Shown one piece after another: positions 45,152 through 54,159 of a stretch of DNA of 64,000 bases. The stretch comes from Planctomycetota bacterium (GTDB taxonomy: Bacteria > Planctomycetota > B15-G4): contig JAJDEQ010000102.1 in the NCBI GenBank assembly GCA_029259695.1, positions 1 through 64,000 on the forward strand, written 5' to 3'. How positions within the stretch are numbered: the first letter of the stretch is position 1; each line of letters begins with the position of its first letter. The notes under the pieces were generated by a model. That model did no database searches. It was not told the origin of the DNA and saw nothing but the letters and a program-made list of their open reading frames with translations. Both the position numbers and the translations under genes were made by a program.

Positions 45152-45916
45152 ATGACCTCGAGTGAGCCCCAGACCCCCGATCGCTTCGCGCAGCGCCTGG
45201 ACGCGTTCGCGCGAATTCTCGGCCCCGCCTGTGAGTCCTGCCTGCAGGGCGACCAGGTCCGAGCCGAGATCCGCGATCGGATGGACACGGGGGCGAGTCT
45301 CGAGGACGTCGTGCTCGGCCAGCTCCACCAGGTCATCGGCCGGGATCGCCACGTGGCGGACGAGTTCGCCGCGTACTTCATCTATGACCTCATGAAGATG
45401 GGGAAACTCTCCATGTCATCATCCTCACGTCTCCGTCGTTTTCTCGATACGGGCGACCTCGTCCTCTCTGTGTTCGGTGATCTGGGCGGCGACCTGTCGT
45501 CGCTCTGCTTCGAGACACAGAGTCAGTTCAAGAGCCTCTTCGCCCAACGGCTCAATTGGAAGGCGAGCGACGAAGCTCGCAAGCTGCAGAGCAAACGGCG
45601 TCGAGAAGATCGACGCATTGCTCAGCAGCCAGACGAGTTGGGTCTGCGCCACGTCGACGCGGACAGCGAACCCGTGATCCGGTCGATCCAGAAGGAAGAG
45701 AAGGAACGCTTCCTGCTGTTGCTCTTGCGCTTGAGCAGCGACCGCGACAGGCGCCTGCTCACGCTCGACTGGAAGGGTGAGTCGATCGAGTCGATCGCCG
45801 ACACGATGGGGCTGTCGTACGACGCGGCGCGCAAGGCCCTCGGTCGTGCCAAGGAGCAGGCGCGCAAGCTCGCGCAACAGCCCGACGATTTCCCCTACGA
45901 ACGCTCGCGTTCGTAG
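45152..45916 (+). CDS. ECF-like RNA polymerase sigma factor
   Basis: A 254-residue protein. Residues about 88-160 resemble sigma region 2 (RLRRFLDTGDLVLSVFGDL, then a helix ending KLQSKRRREDRR). Residues about 185-245 are region 4 (LLRLSSDRDRRLLTLDWKG, ESIADTMGLSYDAARKALGRAKEQ), a helix-turn-helix for the -35 element. An extra N-terminal helical domain of about 85 residues is not part of classical ECF factors and may be a regulatory module. No anti-sigma gene is adjacent. Its stop codon is buried in a perfect hairpin. The downstream FG-GAP gene is a possible target. Confidence 0.82.
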   Translation: MTSSEPQTPDRFAQRLDAFARILGPACESCLQGDQVRAEIRDRMDTGASLEDVVLGQLHQVIGRDRHVADEFAAYFIYDLMKMGKLSMSSSSRLRRFLDTGDLVLSVFGDLGGDLSSLCFETQSQFKSLFAQRLNWKASDEARKLQSKRRREDRRIAQQPDELGLRHVDADSEPVIRSIQKEEKERFLLLLLRLSSDRDRRLLTLDWKGESIESIADTMGLSYDAARKALGRAKEQARKLAQQPDDFPYERSRS

Positions 45917-45918
45917 GG
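45893..45918 (+). terminator. Perfect hairpin overlapping the sigma-factor stop codon
   Basis: CCCTACGAACG, loop CTCG, CGTTCGTAGGG: an 11-bp perfect stem. It encodes the last residues (PYERSRS) and contains the TAG stop at 45914-45916, so coding and structure are superimposed. No U-tract follows. Confidence 0.65.
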
Positions 45919-46454
45919 CATCGCCCGCGCGAATCTCGCGGCGGGGTGTGCGCTCCGTCGCTCTTTCCCCCAGCAGACCTCGAGAAACCAAATTGAAGGA
46001 GGCTGACGAGAAGGCCCCACGTCTCGCTCGTTGATCACCCCCGGCGCGCAAACAAGCTGCCCCCCGCAGCACGCCCCGTCGGTGACCACGAGACACGCTA
46101 CGAAAGTCCGGAATCGCCATGCAACACGTCAGCGACCTTGTTCCCCGGAACGAACACCGTCGCGAATCGGCCGCACGCAGGAGGTGACGTTGCAGCGTCG
46201 CTCTCCTCCAGCGCACGACCATGACTCACTTGTCGAGACGATGTTGACACCGAAAGCGTAGGCGCGCCCGCACGTTTCGACGTGCACACACACTTGTGCC
46301 GACGCGCGATCCACGGGACCTGTTGTGTCCCTCATGCGTGTGGTGGCTCTCCGCTCTGCGGACACCAATCAAGAGCCCTCGAGCCGCGACCTGTCGCCGG
46401 TTCTTGCTCGTCCTCCTCCTCTCCCTCCCCCCGCGGGAGGAGAAGGACAGCCTC
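45919..46454. other. Long 5' region before the FG-GAP gene
   Basis: At 536 bases this is the longest gene-free stretch of the window and it is A/T-richer than average. It contains GAAGGAGG near 45995 without a start codon at a usable distance, TTGACA near 46243, a hairpin GCACGT-TTCG-ACGTGC (46270-46285) and a pyrimidine-rich tract near 46405-46430. GGAGGAGAAGGA ending about 46447 is the ribosome binding site for ATG 46455. It may hold a long leader or an unrecognised small RNA. Confidence 0.45.
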
Positions 46455-48113
46455 ATGACCCACATCCCGATTTCGCTCCCGAAGGCAAGCCTTGCCATCA
46501 CCCTCCTGGCCCTGGCCACTGCGCCCGATCTTCGCGGGCAGCAGGTGCTGGCCACGGTGCCCGGACAGATCGAAGGCGAGGCGCGCGGTGGCGCGCTCGT
46601 CGCCATCGGCGACCACGATGGTGACGGTGTCATCGACACGGCCATCGGATGCCCCGGTGGCGACGGCGGCGTCGTCATCGCGTCGGGCGCCGATGGAACC
46701 GAACTGCTCAGCATCCCGGCGCCGCAGTCGGGCAAGCGCTTCGGTGCGTCGCTCGCCGCGCTCGGTGACTTGAACGGCGACGCGGTACCCGATCTCGCCG
46801 TGAGCGCTCCCGGCGACCTCAGCGGCAGTGACCCCGGCCAGGTCTTCGTCTACTCCGGCATCGACGGCACGTTGCTCTACACCCTCACGGGTGCAGCCGG
46901 CGGTGACGAGTTCGGCGCGGCGATCGACGCCATGGGCGACATCGACGGGGACGGCAAGGCCGAACTCGTCATTGGCGCCCCGGGCTCGGACCTGGGTGGC
47001 GACGATTCGGGTGCCGCCTCGGTGCACTCGGGCAACGACGGCACCCCCCTGGCCGTGATGCCCGGCGCGGACGACGACGATCACTTCGGCGACACCGTGG
47101 CCGGCGACATGCAGGGCACGCTCAAGGCCGAGGGCGAGGAGCCCGGCGTGATCATCGGCAGCACGCAGGATGACAGCGGGGGCAACGGTTACCTGCGCGT
47201 CTACCGCGGGCCCGACCTGGATCTCGATCTGACGATCTCCGGCGCCCCGGGCGAGCGGGTCGGCGAGGCGGCGCGCTTGATCGCTGACCTCGATGGAGAC
47301 GGCACGACGGACATGGCCCTCAGTGTCGAGGCGATCGACGCCGCCGGGGAACCCGCCGGCCCGGGCGTGGTGCGCCTCGTGTCGGGTGCCGACGGCGCCC
47401 TGATGCGCGAGCTGAGCAGCGCCTCGGCGGGCCCGGACTTCGGCTACACGCTGGCCGCAGTGGGTGATGTCGACGGCGACGGCGGGGCCGACGTGGCCGT
47501 CGGTGAGCCGGGTGCGGTGGTGGGCGAGTTCGAGAGTGCCGGCGCGGTGCGGGTCTTCTCGGGCAACGACGGTGCGCTGCTCCAGCGCGTCTCGGGCGGC
47601 CTGGCCGGCGCCAACCTCGGCGCGGCACTGGCGCCGCTGGGGGACATCGACGGCGACCTGGTCGCCGACCTCGGCGTCGGCATCCCCGGTGCACTCGCGG
47701 GCATGCTGCGCGCGGGCACCGCGCTGTTCGTCTCGGTTGCGCCCTGGGAGCCCATCGCCCAGACCGGCGTGCCGAACGAGGGCTGTGTGCCCGAGTTGGA
47801 CGGCCACGGCCCGATCAGCGCGCACAACGACATGAAGCTCAAGCTGTGCGACGCCCAGCCGGGCAGCGAGGTGTTGCTCGTGATCGGCGGCGCGCTGGTC
47901 TTCGACCCCCAGAGCGGGACGTTCATGCCCCTGCCCGACATCCTCGTGGGCGACCTCTGGACCAACGGCGCGGGCAGCCTCAACTACACCTTCGAGTTGC
48001 CCGAGTCGATGCCGGCCGGAACCGAGATCTACTACCAGTTCGTGCTGCCGGACGAGTCCGGCCCGAGCGGCGTGGTGCGGTCCAACGCGCTACTCGCCGA
48101 GACGCGGGGATGA
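46455..48113 (+). CDS. Secreted FG-GAP repeat (integrin-alpha-like) propeller protein
   Basis: A 552-residue protein. The signal peptide ends PDLRGQQ (about residue 29). Seven FG-GAP repeats follow, each with a calcium loop such as GDHDGDGVIDTAIG, GDLNGDAVPDLAVS, GDIDGDGKAELVIG and GDVDGDGGADVAVG, and each starting with a FG or FGxxxA strand, as in integrin alpha propellers. The last 110 residues are a beta domain with a Cys pair. It is probably a surface or matrix protein. ATG 46455 is supported by a strong ribosome binding site. It converges on the kinase gene over a palindromic hairpin. Confidence 0.86.
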   Translation: MTHIPISLPKASLAITLLALATAPDLRGQQVLATVPGQIEGEARGGALVAIGDHDGDGVIDTAIGCPGGDGGVVIASGADGTELLSIPAPQSGKRFGASLAALGDLNGDAVPDLAVSAPGDLSGSDPGQVFVYSGIDGTLLYTLTGAAGGDEFGAAIDAMGDIDGDGKAELVIGAPGSDLGGDDSGAASVHSGNDGTPLAVMPGADDDDHFGDTVAGDMQGTLKAEGEEPGVIIGSTQDDSGGNGYLRVYRGPDLDLDLTISGAPGERVGEAARLIADLDGDGTTDMALSVEAIDAAGEPAGPGVVRLVSGADGALMRELSSASAGPDFGYTLAAVGDVDGDGGADVAVGEPGAVVGEFESAGAVRVFSGNDGALLQRVSGGLAGANLGAALAPLGDIDGDLVADLGVGIPGALAGMLRAGTALFVSVAPWEPIAQTGVPNEGCVPELDGHGPISAHNDMKLKLCDAQPGSEVLLVIGGALVFDPQSGTFMPLPDILVGDLWTNGAGSLNYTFELPESMPAGTEIYYQFVLPDESGPSGVVRSNALLAETRG

Positions 48114-48130
48114 TCGCCACGGGCGCCTCG

Positions 48131-48162
48131 GCGCAGGGGGCCTGAGCTCAGGCCTCCTGCGC
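48131..48162. terminator. Palindromic bidirectional terminator candidate
   Basis: GCGCAGG...GGCCTGAGCTCAGGCC...CCTGCGC forms a near-perfect palindrome between convergent genes; it includes the kinase stop codon at 48148-48150. Confidence 0.6.
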
Positions 48163-50751
48163 GCGGTCCGCCCGGGGGGGCGACGGCGGCGGGGGCGATT
48201 GCACGTGCAGGACGGGGCGGGGCCGGCCTTCGGCGTCGCCGAGGGCGGCCGCGGCCTCGCGGGTCCAGTCGTTCTTCGGTCCGAGTGCCGCCAGCAGCGC
48301 CGTGTGGGCGTCGCGCAGTTCGGCGCCGGCGTCCTGCCGTCGGCCCTGGCTCAACAGGCAGCGTCCGAGGTGCGTGCGGAAGCGCGCGGTGTAGCGGTGC
48401 TCGGGGGACAGGGCCTGCCCCGCCCGTCGGACGATGTCGCGGTACAGCCGCTCCGCTTCGTCCAGGCGACCCTGCTTCTCGCGCAGCATGGCCAGCGTGT
48501 TCATGTAGCTGAGCGTCTTGGTGTGCAGGGCGCCCAGCTTGTCGCGCGCCCGGTCGACGGCGTCGACGATCAGCGCCTCGGCCTCGTCGAGCTGGCCTTG
48601 TTCGGAGAGGTTGAGGGCCAGGTTGTTCATGCAGGTCAGGGTCCAGGGGTGGTCTTCACCCATGACCCGACGCTGGCTCTCGAAGGTCTCGCGCATCAGC
48701 GCCTCGGCGGCGGGCAGGTCGCCCAGGGCCTGCAGGATGCGTGCCAGGTTGTTGGCTGCTGCCAGGGTGTTGGGGTGTGTCTCGCCCTCCACGCGACGGC
48801 GTCCCTCCAGCGCCTGGCGCTGGTGCACCAGCGCCTCTTCGAAGCGTCGACGCTCGGTGAGGAACTGCGCCAGCCCGTTGAGCGACTCGAGCGTGTCGGC
48901 ATGGCTGTCGCCCAACAGCGCGCGACGGCCCTCGAAGGACGAGCGCATGAGCTCCTCGGCGTCCGCCGTGCGGCCCTCGAAGCGCTCCAGGACGAGCGCC
49001 AGGGCGAACATCGTGCCGAGCGTGTCGCGGTGCTCCGATCCGAGGTCGCGTCGCTGGACGTCGAGCACGTGCTGGAGCAACCGCTCGGCTTCGTCCAGGC
49101 GCTCCTGGTGCCAGCGCAGCACGCCCAGCTTGAACGCGGCCTTGATCGTGTCGCGGTGGTCGGCGCCGAGCAGTTCCTCGGTGGTCTCGAGCGCCTGCTC
49201 GAGGTGCACCTCCGCCTGGGCGAAGTCCCCGAGCTGCTTGTGCATGCTCCCGATGGTCACGCGCAACGCGGCCTGGTCGAGGGGCTGGCCGGGGAGTTCG
49301 GTCTCGATGCGCTGCGCCGCGTCGCGCAGCACTTCCAGCATGAGCGTGGTGTCGCGGCCCTGGGCCGAAGCCGGGTCCACCGAGCTGATCATGTTCACGA
49401 GGAAGTCGTTGATCAGCTCCGCCCGGCGCGCCTGGCGCCGCGCTTCCTCCCGCGCCTCGCTGATGTCCTCGAGGTAGTCCTCGAGCGCGGCGGCCATCTC
49501 GGCGGCCGTGGCGTAGCGCTCGTCGATGTCGCGCGCCATGGCGCGCTGGCAGATGCTCACCAGGGTGGGCGGCGCGTCGGGGTTGAGTTCGAGGATCGGG
49601 ACCGGGCACTCCCGCCGCACGAGCAGCACGATCTCGAGCCGCGTGGGGTGGTGGTCCGGCGAGACGTACGGCATGCGCCGTGTGAGCAGGTGGTACAGGA
49701 TCGCCCCGAGCGAGTAGATGTCGCTGCGTTCGTCGACCAGGGCGTGTCGGCCCCAGGCCTGCTCGGGTGACATGTACACCGGCGTTCCGGCGTCCGGACG
49801 GTCGCGGCTCAGCCACCAGGGGTCGGGCTCGCGGTCGGCCTGCGCCTCGGGTTCGTCTGCTTCCACCGGGGGCGAGACCTTCTCCCCGGGCTCCGTCGCC
49901 TCCTCGCGGCGCGGGGCGAGCAGCTTGGCCAGGCCCCAGTCGATCAGGTACGTCTCACCGAACTTCCCGACCATGATGTTGTCGGGCTTGATGTCACGGT
50001 GCATGACGCCCTTGCTGTGGGCGTAGGCAACGGCTTCGCAGACCCTCAGGATCGAGCCGAGCGCGCGGTTGAGGGTCCAGCCCTCTTCGCCCCTGGCAAC
50101 CATCTTGAAGACGGTGCGCAGGTTGCGCCCCTTGACCAGCTTCATGGTGAAGAACGGGCGACCGTCGGCGTCGAGACCGAGCTCGTGCACGGGCACGATG
50201 CCGGGGTGGTCGAGTTGTCCGGTGACCAGCGCTTCGGAGAGGAACTGGGCCAACTCGCGGGTGTTGCGGCGACCGCTGCCCTGGGTGCTGCTCGACGGCT
50301 CGCTGTCGGGCTCGCTCACGATGTCGGCCCCGTCCAGCGCCGGGCGGTTCTCGAGCATCACCTTCTTGGCCAGGAAACGCTGCAGGTTCCCGTCCCAGAC
50401 CTTGTGCACCTCGCCCATGCCGCCGCGGCCGATCTCGCCGTCGGCCCGGTAGCGTTCCGTTGCGCCCTGGTGGGAGGTGAGCCGGTCGACGAGTTCGATC
50501 GGCGTCTCCTCGCCACCGCCGGCATCGAGGTCCATCGACAGCGCCGCCTGTAGCGACGGGGGCGGGCCCTCCTCGGGCAGGACCCCGGTGAGCGAGTCTA
50601 CGAGGTCGGGCAGGGCGGACTGGAGCATGGGCGCCACGTCCAGCCAACGCCCGTAGAGCAGGCGCAACTCGTCCGCGTGCTCGGGGTGTGCGGCGCACAC
50701 CGATTCGAAGTCGACGCTGTCGCCGCGGGACTGGCGCGCCAGGAACTCCAC
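48148..50751 (-). CDS. Ser/Thr protein kinase fused to TPR repeats
   Basis: 867 residues from GTG 50751. The kinase domain (about 104-430) has a Gly loop (GEIGRGGMGEVHKV), catalytic MHRDIKPDN (about 249), IDWGLAKL in place of DFG, and the activation end TPVYMSPEQAWG. A helical linker (DISEAREEARRQARRAEL) leads to about eight TPR-type repeats (480-820) that probably bind protein partners. There is no membrane segment, so it is cytoplasmic, unlike PASTA kinases. No ribosome binding site precedes the GTG; a perfect AGGAGGT lies 6 bases before an in-frame ATC at 50847, which would add 32 residues. No phosphatase gene is adjacent. Confidence 0.9.
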   Translation of the reverse strand: MEFLARQSRGDSVDFESVCAAHPEHADELRLLYGRWLDVAPMLQSALPDLVDSLTGVLPEEGPPPSLQAALSMDLDAGGGEETPIELVDRLTSHQGATERYRADGEIGRGGMGEVHKVWDGNLQRFLAKKVMLENRPALDGADIVSEPDSEPSSSTQGSGRRNTRELAQFLSEALVTGQLDHPGIVPVHELGLDADGRPFFTMKLVKGRNLRTVFKMVARGEEGWTLNRALGSILRVCEAVAYAHSKGVMHRDIKPDNIMVGKFGETYLIDWGLAKLLAPRREEATEPGEKVSPPVEADEPEAQADREPDPWWLSRDRPDAGTPVYMSPEQAWGRHALVDERSDIYSLGAILYHLLTRRMPYVSPDHHPTRLEIVLLVRRECPVPILELNPDAPPTLVSICQRAMARDIDERYATAAEMAAALEDYLEDISEAREEARRQARRAELINDFLVNMISSVDPASAQGRDTTLMLEVLRDAAQRIETELPGQPLDQAALRVTIGSMHKQLGDFAQAEVHLEQALETTEELLGADHRDTIKAAFKLGVLRWHQERLDEAERLLQHVLDVQRRDLGSEHRDTLGTMFALALVLERFEGRTADAEELMRSSFEGRRALLGDSHADTLESLNGLAQFLTERRRFEEALVHQRQALEGRRRVEGETHPNTLAAANNLARILQALGDLPAAEALMRETFESQRRVMGEDHPWTLTCMNNLALNLSEQGQLDEAEALIVDAVDRARDKLGALHTKTLSYMNTLAMLREKQGRLDEAERLYRDIVRRAGQALSPEHRYTARFRTHLGRCLLSQGRRQDAGAELRDAHTALLAALGPKNDWTREAAAALGDAEGRPRPVLHVQSPPPPSPPRADRAQEA

Positions 50752-51004
50752 GCACAGTTGCTCGGCGGGCGAACGGCCCGAGGGCCGCCGGTCTGCGTGC
50801 CTCTCGTCGTCGTCCGCCGGGAGCGGGTTGTCCGGTTCAGCCGGGATGTCGCGACCTCCTCATAGGCGCCCTCGGGAGCATTCTACTCGCTGGCGTCGAG
50901 GAGGGTCGGAGCCGCCGCGGCCGCCCGGACCGGCCCGGGAGCGCCGGGTTCCGGGAGGGCTGGGCTATCCTGGCCCGCCTGCTGCCCCCGTGCCCGGCCG
51001 ATCC

Positions 51005-51982
51005 ATGAGCACTGACCGCGTCAACGTCCTCAACATCGGCCTGATGCTGGCCTCGTGCGTGGCGGCCTTCGCCCTGCCGTTCGAGCTGTTCCTGTTCTCC
51101 TACGCCGTGCTGGGGCCGCTGCACTACCTGACCGAGATCTCCTGGCTCCACGGCCGCCAGTACTTCGCGCGTGGGCGCTGGGACTTCCTGCTGCTCATCG
51201 GTCTGTGCGCACTGCTGCTCACGATCCAGTACCTGCGCACCGACCTGGCCATGGCGCTGTGGGCGCCACGCATCAACTGCATGGCCCTGGGCGTCGCCTG
51301 TGCCATCGCGTTCTGGAGTCGGTGGGGGCCGCGCGCCGTCGTGATCGCCCTGGCCGCGCTGCTGGCCTATGCCACCGACGGCATGCAGCGGCCCCACGAC
51401 CTGCTGCGCATCCTGCTGCCCACGGTGATCCACGTGTGGGTCTTCACGGGGGCCTTCATCCTGTATGGGGCGTTGCGCGGGCGCAGCCGCTCGGGCATCG
51501 CCTCGCTGGGTGTGTTCGTCGCCTGCAGCGTGAGCTTCTTCGTGTTGCGTTCCACGCCGAGCGGGCGCGAGATCACGCCCTACGTCACGAACGCCTACGG
51601 CGCCATCGAGGGCGTCAACCACACGCTGATCCAGTGGCTGGGCATGCCGCAACTCACCTACACGCGCGACTTCTTCTACTCGGTGACGGGTGAGACCGTC
51701 GCCCGCTTCGTGGCCTTCGCGTACACCTACCACTACCTCAACTGGTTCTCGAAGACGTCGGTGATCCAGTGGCACAAGATTCCGAAGGGCTGGGCCGTGG
51801 CCAACGTGGTCATCTGGATCGGCTCGGTGGCGCTGTACGCGTGGGACTATGCCGCCGGGCTCACCGCCCTGTTCTGGTTGAGCTTCCTGCACGTGTACCT
51901 GGAGCTGCCGCTCAACCACCGCACCTTCGCCGGCATCGCCACGGAGCTGGGCGCGCTCGCCGGCGGACGTCGCACGGCCTGA
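51005..51982 (+). CDS. Polytopic membrane protein of unknown function
   Basis: A 325-residue protein with about nine hydrophobic segments. Conserved-looking polar signatures lie between them: LGPLHYLTEISWLHGRQYF (about 38-56), EGVNHTLIQWLG and AYTYHYLNWFSKTSVIQWHKI (about 240-260). The cluster of His residues facing membrane segments suggests metal binding, as in di-iron desaturase-like enzymes, but no known motif matches. I have an impression that similar proteins occur in Bacteroidetes and Planctomycetes without a named function. ATG 51005 was chosen. It is divergent from the kinase gene. Confidence 0.75.
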   Translation: MSTDRVNVLNIGLMLASCVAAFALPFELFLFSYAVLGPLHYLTEISWLHGRQYFARGRWDFLLLIGLCALLLTIQYLRTDLAMALWAPRINCMALGVACAIAFWSRWGPRAVVIALAALLAYATDGMQRPHDLLRILLPTVIHVWVFTGAFILYGALRGRSRSGIASLGVFVACSVSFFVLRSTPSGREITPYVTNAYGAIEGVNHTLIQWLGMPQLTYTRDFFYSVTGETVARFVAFAYTYHYLNWFSKTSVIQWHKIPKGWAVANVVIWIGSVALYAWDYAAGLTALFWLSFLHVYLELPLNHRTFAGIATELGALAGGRRTA

Positions 51983-52024
51983 CGGCGTGGGCGCTTCGCG
52001 CCCGGCCTCGATCGCCCGTACGGC

Positions 52025-52504
52025 TCAGCCCTTACGGAAGCCGAGCACGTACCCGAGCGCGAGGCCACCCGCGCTGGGCAGCTTGTGCTTCACCATCTCG
52101 CTCAGGCTCTGGTTGGACTTCACGTTCAGCACCAGGTCGTTCGCGAGGGCCAACAGCTTGTCCCAGTCCACCGAGATCACGCCGCCGAAGGACAGCCCCT
52201 GGACGGCGAGGAAGACGACGGCGAGCACGATCAGCCCGATCTTCACCAACTTGCGGGAGAGGTAACCGAGGGCGAAGCCGATCAGCGCGAAGAAGCTGCC
52301 TTCGCTCACGTACGGCAGCGCTTGTTCGACCGCTCCCGGTTCCTTCGCGGCGTCGAGTCCCAGGTCACCCACCAGCCCGCTGGCCAGCGCGCCGGGTGAC
52401 GAGGTGTCGGGCTCGGGGTCGGGGTCGGCGAGGGCGTAGCGCGCGCCGATCGAGCCGACGCAGGTGAGCCCGAGGACGACGAGGGCGATGGTCTTGAAGC
52501 TCAC
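52025..52504 (-). CDS. FUN14-domain membrane protein
   Basis: A 159-residue protein. An N-terminal hydrophobic segment (about 5-25) precedes a charged loop and the FUN14 domain (about 60-159): FFALIGFALGYLSRKLVKIG, LAVQGLSFGGVISVDWDKL and the terminal GLALGYVLGFRKG. FUN14 proteins occur in bacteria without a defined role; the eukaryotic FUNDC1 is a mitophagy receptor, which should not be transferred here. GTG start with a GAGAGAGA purine run upstream. Confidence 0.82.
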   Translation of the reverse strand: MSFKTIALVVLGLTCVGSIGARYALADPDPEPDTSSPGALASGLVGDLGLDAAKEPGAVEQALPYVSEGSFFALIGFALGYLSRKLVKIGLIVLAVVFLAVQGLSFGGVISVDWDKLLALANDLVLNVKSNQSLSEMVKHKLPSAGGLALGYVLGFRKG

Positions 52505-52661
52505 CGGTGATCTCTCTCGGCGGCCGTCTCACGGCGGCAGGGCAGGACAGGGTCGAGCCGGCAGGGCCGGGGAGGACAGGAGGACAGTGCGGAGCCGCGG
52601 CGGGTCGGCGCAGTGCCGGCCGGCGCTCGCGGGAAGGAGTGGGAGCGGGCATCCTACCGCC

Positions 52662-52937
52662 ATGAGTGGCGCGACCCACATGGCCCTCCTGGGCTACGGC
52701 ATCGGAAGCACGCTGACCTTCGCGATCTATGCCTGGGACAAGCGACAGGCGCGGCGGGGGGGATCCCGCGTGCCCGAACGGGTGCTCCACGGTCTCGAGT
52801 TGCTGGGCGGCTGGCCGGGCGCGTTGCTGGCGCAGCGCAGCCTGCGGCACAAGAACCGCAAGCGCTCCTACCAGGTCGTGTTCTGGATCATCGGGGGCCT
52901 GCACCTGGCCGGCTGGTGGTGGTGGTCCCAGCGTTGA
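52662..52937 (+). CDS. DUF1294 small membrane protein
   Basis: A 91-residue protein. Two hydrophobic helices frame the family signature FAIYAWDKRQARRGGSRVPE, LELLGGWPGALLAQRSLRHK and NRKRSYQVVFW. The function of DUF1294 is unknown. ATG 52662 matches the usual start, and length is normal. Confidence 0.9.
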   Translation: MSGATHMALLGYGIGSTLTFAIYAWDKRQARRGGSRVPERVLHGLELLGGWPGALLAQRSLRHKNRKRSYQVVFWIIGGLHLAGWWWWSQR

Positions 52938-53036
52938 GACGGCGGGAGCGGGCCACCCGCGCTCGCGAGTGAACCGCGACCGGCACGTGGGGCCCGGGCG
53001 TTAGACTCCGGTCCCGCCCCCACAGGAGCCGCGCCC

Positions 53037-53375
53037 ATGGACAGCATCCCCGAGGTCGACCCCGAGCAGGCCAAGGCGCGTCTCGACGCGGGCGACGCGA
53101 TCTTCATGGACGTGCGCGACCCAGGCAGCTACCGCGCGGCCCACATCCCCGGTGCGTTGCACGTGGGCGACCACAACATCCAGCAGTTGCTCGACACGAC
53201 GGACGCCGACGCCACGATCATCATCTACTGCTACCACGGGCACTCGAGCCTGGGCGGAGCGGCGTACCTGCTCGAACACGGCTTCGACCACACGTTCTCC
53301 CTGCGCGGCGGATTCGAGGGCTGGCGCGGCGCCTTTCCGGGCGACACGACACCGGCAGAGGGCGGGGGACCGTAG
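53037..53375 (+). CDS. glpE: GlpE-type thiosulfate sulfurtransferase (rhodanese)
   Basis: A 112-residue single-domain rhodanese. The persulfide-forming Cys lies in YCYHGHSSLGGAAYL (about 65-79), closely matching the GlpE loop CYHGNSS. The N-terminal CH2A-type segment FMDVRDPGSYRAAHIPGA is intact. It moves sulfane sulfur from thiosulfate to a thiol acceptor in the cytoplasm. It is a single gene; the C-terminus is a short Gly/Pro tail. Confidence 0.93.
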   Translation: MDSIPEVDPEQAKARLDAGDAIFMDVRDPGSYRAAHIPGALHVGDHNIQQLLDTTDADATIIIYCYHGHSSLGGAAYLLEHGFDHTFSLRGGFEGWRGAFPGDTTPAEGGGP

Positions 53376-53427
53376 CCGGTCGGGTCGCTCGTCCAGGGGT
53401 AGCGCGTCTTGCCAGCAGCCGCGGGGA

Positions 53428-54159
53428 TCAGAGCTCTTCGAGGTAGTGCGGCAGCATGGCGCGCCACGTGGGCCAGTCGTGGTCGTAGTCGGGGCCCCAG
53501 GGGTCGACCCGGTTGGGCACGCCCTTGGTGCCCAGCAGGCTGGCCATGCGCCAGTCCTGCTCGGGGTCCTCCCATTGACCGCCGCCGTGGCACATCACGA
53601 TGAACCGGTCGCGCAGTTGGGTGAGCTGCTCACACTCGCCCAGGTTCGGCAGGAAGTGCAGCGGCGACGAGAAGTAGAAGTCGAGCGTCGTCCCGTTGAG
53701 GCCCTTGATGAAGCGGTTCACGTCGTAGGTGCCGCTCATGCAGATGGCGCGCTCGAACACGTCGGGGAAGCGGCAGATGGACGACATGGCGTTGAAGGCG
53801 CCGATCGACGCGCCGGCCACCGTGATGCCGATCTCCGGGTCGCGGCAGTCGTTGCGGATGGCGGGGACGACCTCGCGGCGGATGAAGTGGCCGAACTGGT
53901 TCTGGACCCAGGCCTTGTGGGTTCCCGGCACGTCGGTGTCGCCCCACATGGCCGCGGCGATGCTGTCGATCGAGTAGACCTTGATGCGGCCCGACGAGAT
54001 GAGCGGTTCGAGCACCTTGATCATCAGGAAGCGCTCGATCTCCTCCGCGTCGCCTCCGGCGGTGGGGAAGATCAGGACGGGCTTGCCCATGTGGCCCCAG
54101 CGGACGAGTTGGACGTCGTGCTGAACGCGCTCGGAGTACCAGCGGGTCGTTTCCTTCAC
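53428..54159 (-). CDS. Esterase-family alpha/beta hydrolase of the ATP-grasp operon
   Basis: A 243-residue cytoplasmic protein of the putative-esterase (antigen 85/Fes-like) type. The nucleophile is Ser in VAGASIGAFNAMSS (about residue 116), and the C-terminal PDYDHDWPTWRAMLPHYLEEL gives the catalytic His (GxHxWxxW type). The acid is probably the Asp in the RFIVMCHGGG-to-QWEDPEQDW region. GTG overlaps the stop of the ATP-grasp gene (GTGA), which indicates translational coupling. It is the last gene of the four-gene operon and related to the larger esterase at 55671-56906. Confidence 0.85.
   Translation of the reverse strand: MKETTRWYSERVQHDVQLVRWGHMGKPVLIFPTAGGDAEEIERFLMIKVLEPLISSGRIKVYSIDSIAAAMWGDTDVPGTHKAWVQNQFGHFIRREVVPAIRNDCRDPEIGITVAGASIGAFNAMSSICRFPDVFERAICMSGTYDVNRFIKGLNGTTLDFYFSSPLHFLPNLGECEQLTQLRDRFIVMCHGGGQWEDPEQDWRMASLLGTKGVPNRVDPWGPDYDHDWPTWRAMLPHYLEEL

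Noticed and set aside
46031-46261. 76-residue plus-strand frame before the FG-GAP gene
   Set aside because: No ribosome binding site, a His/Arg/Thr-rich random-looking composition and no domain.
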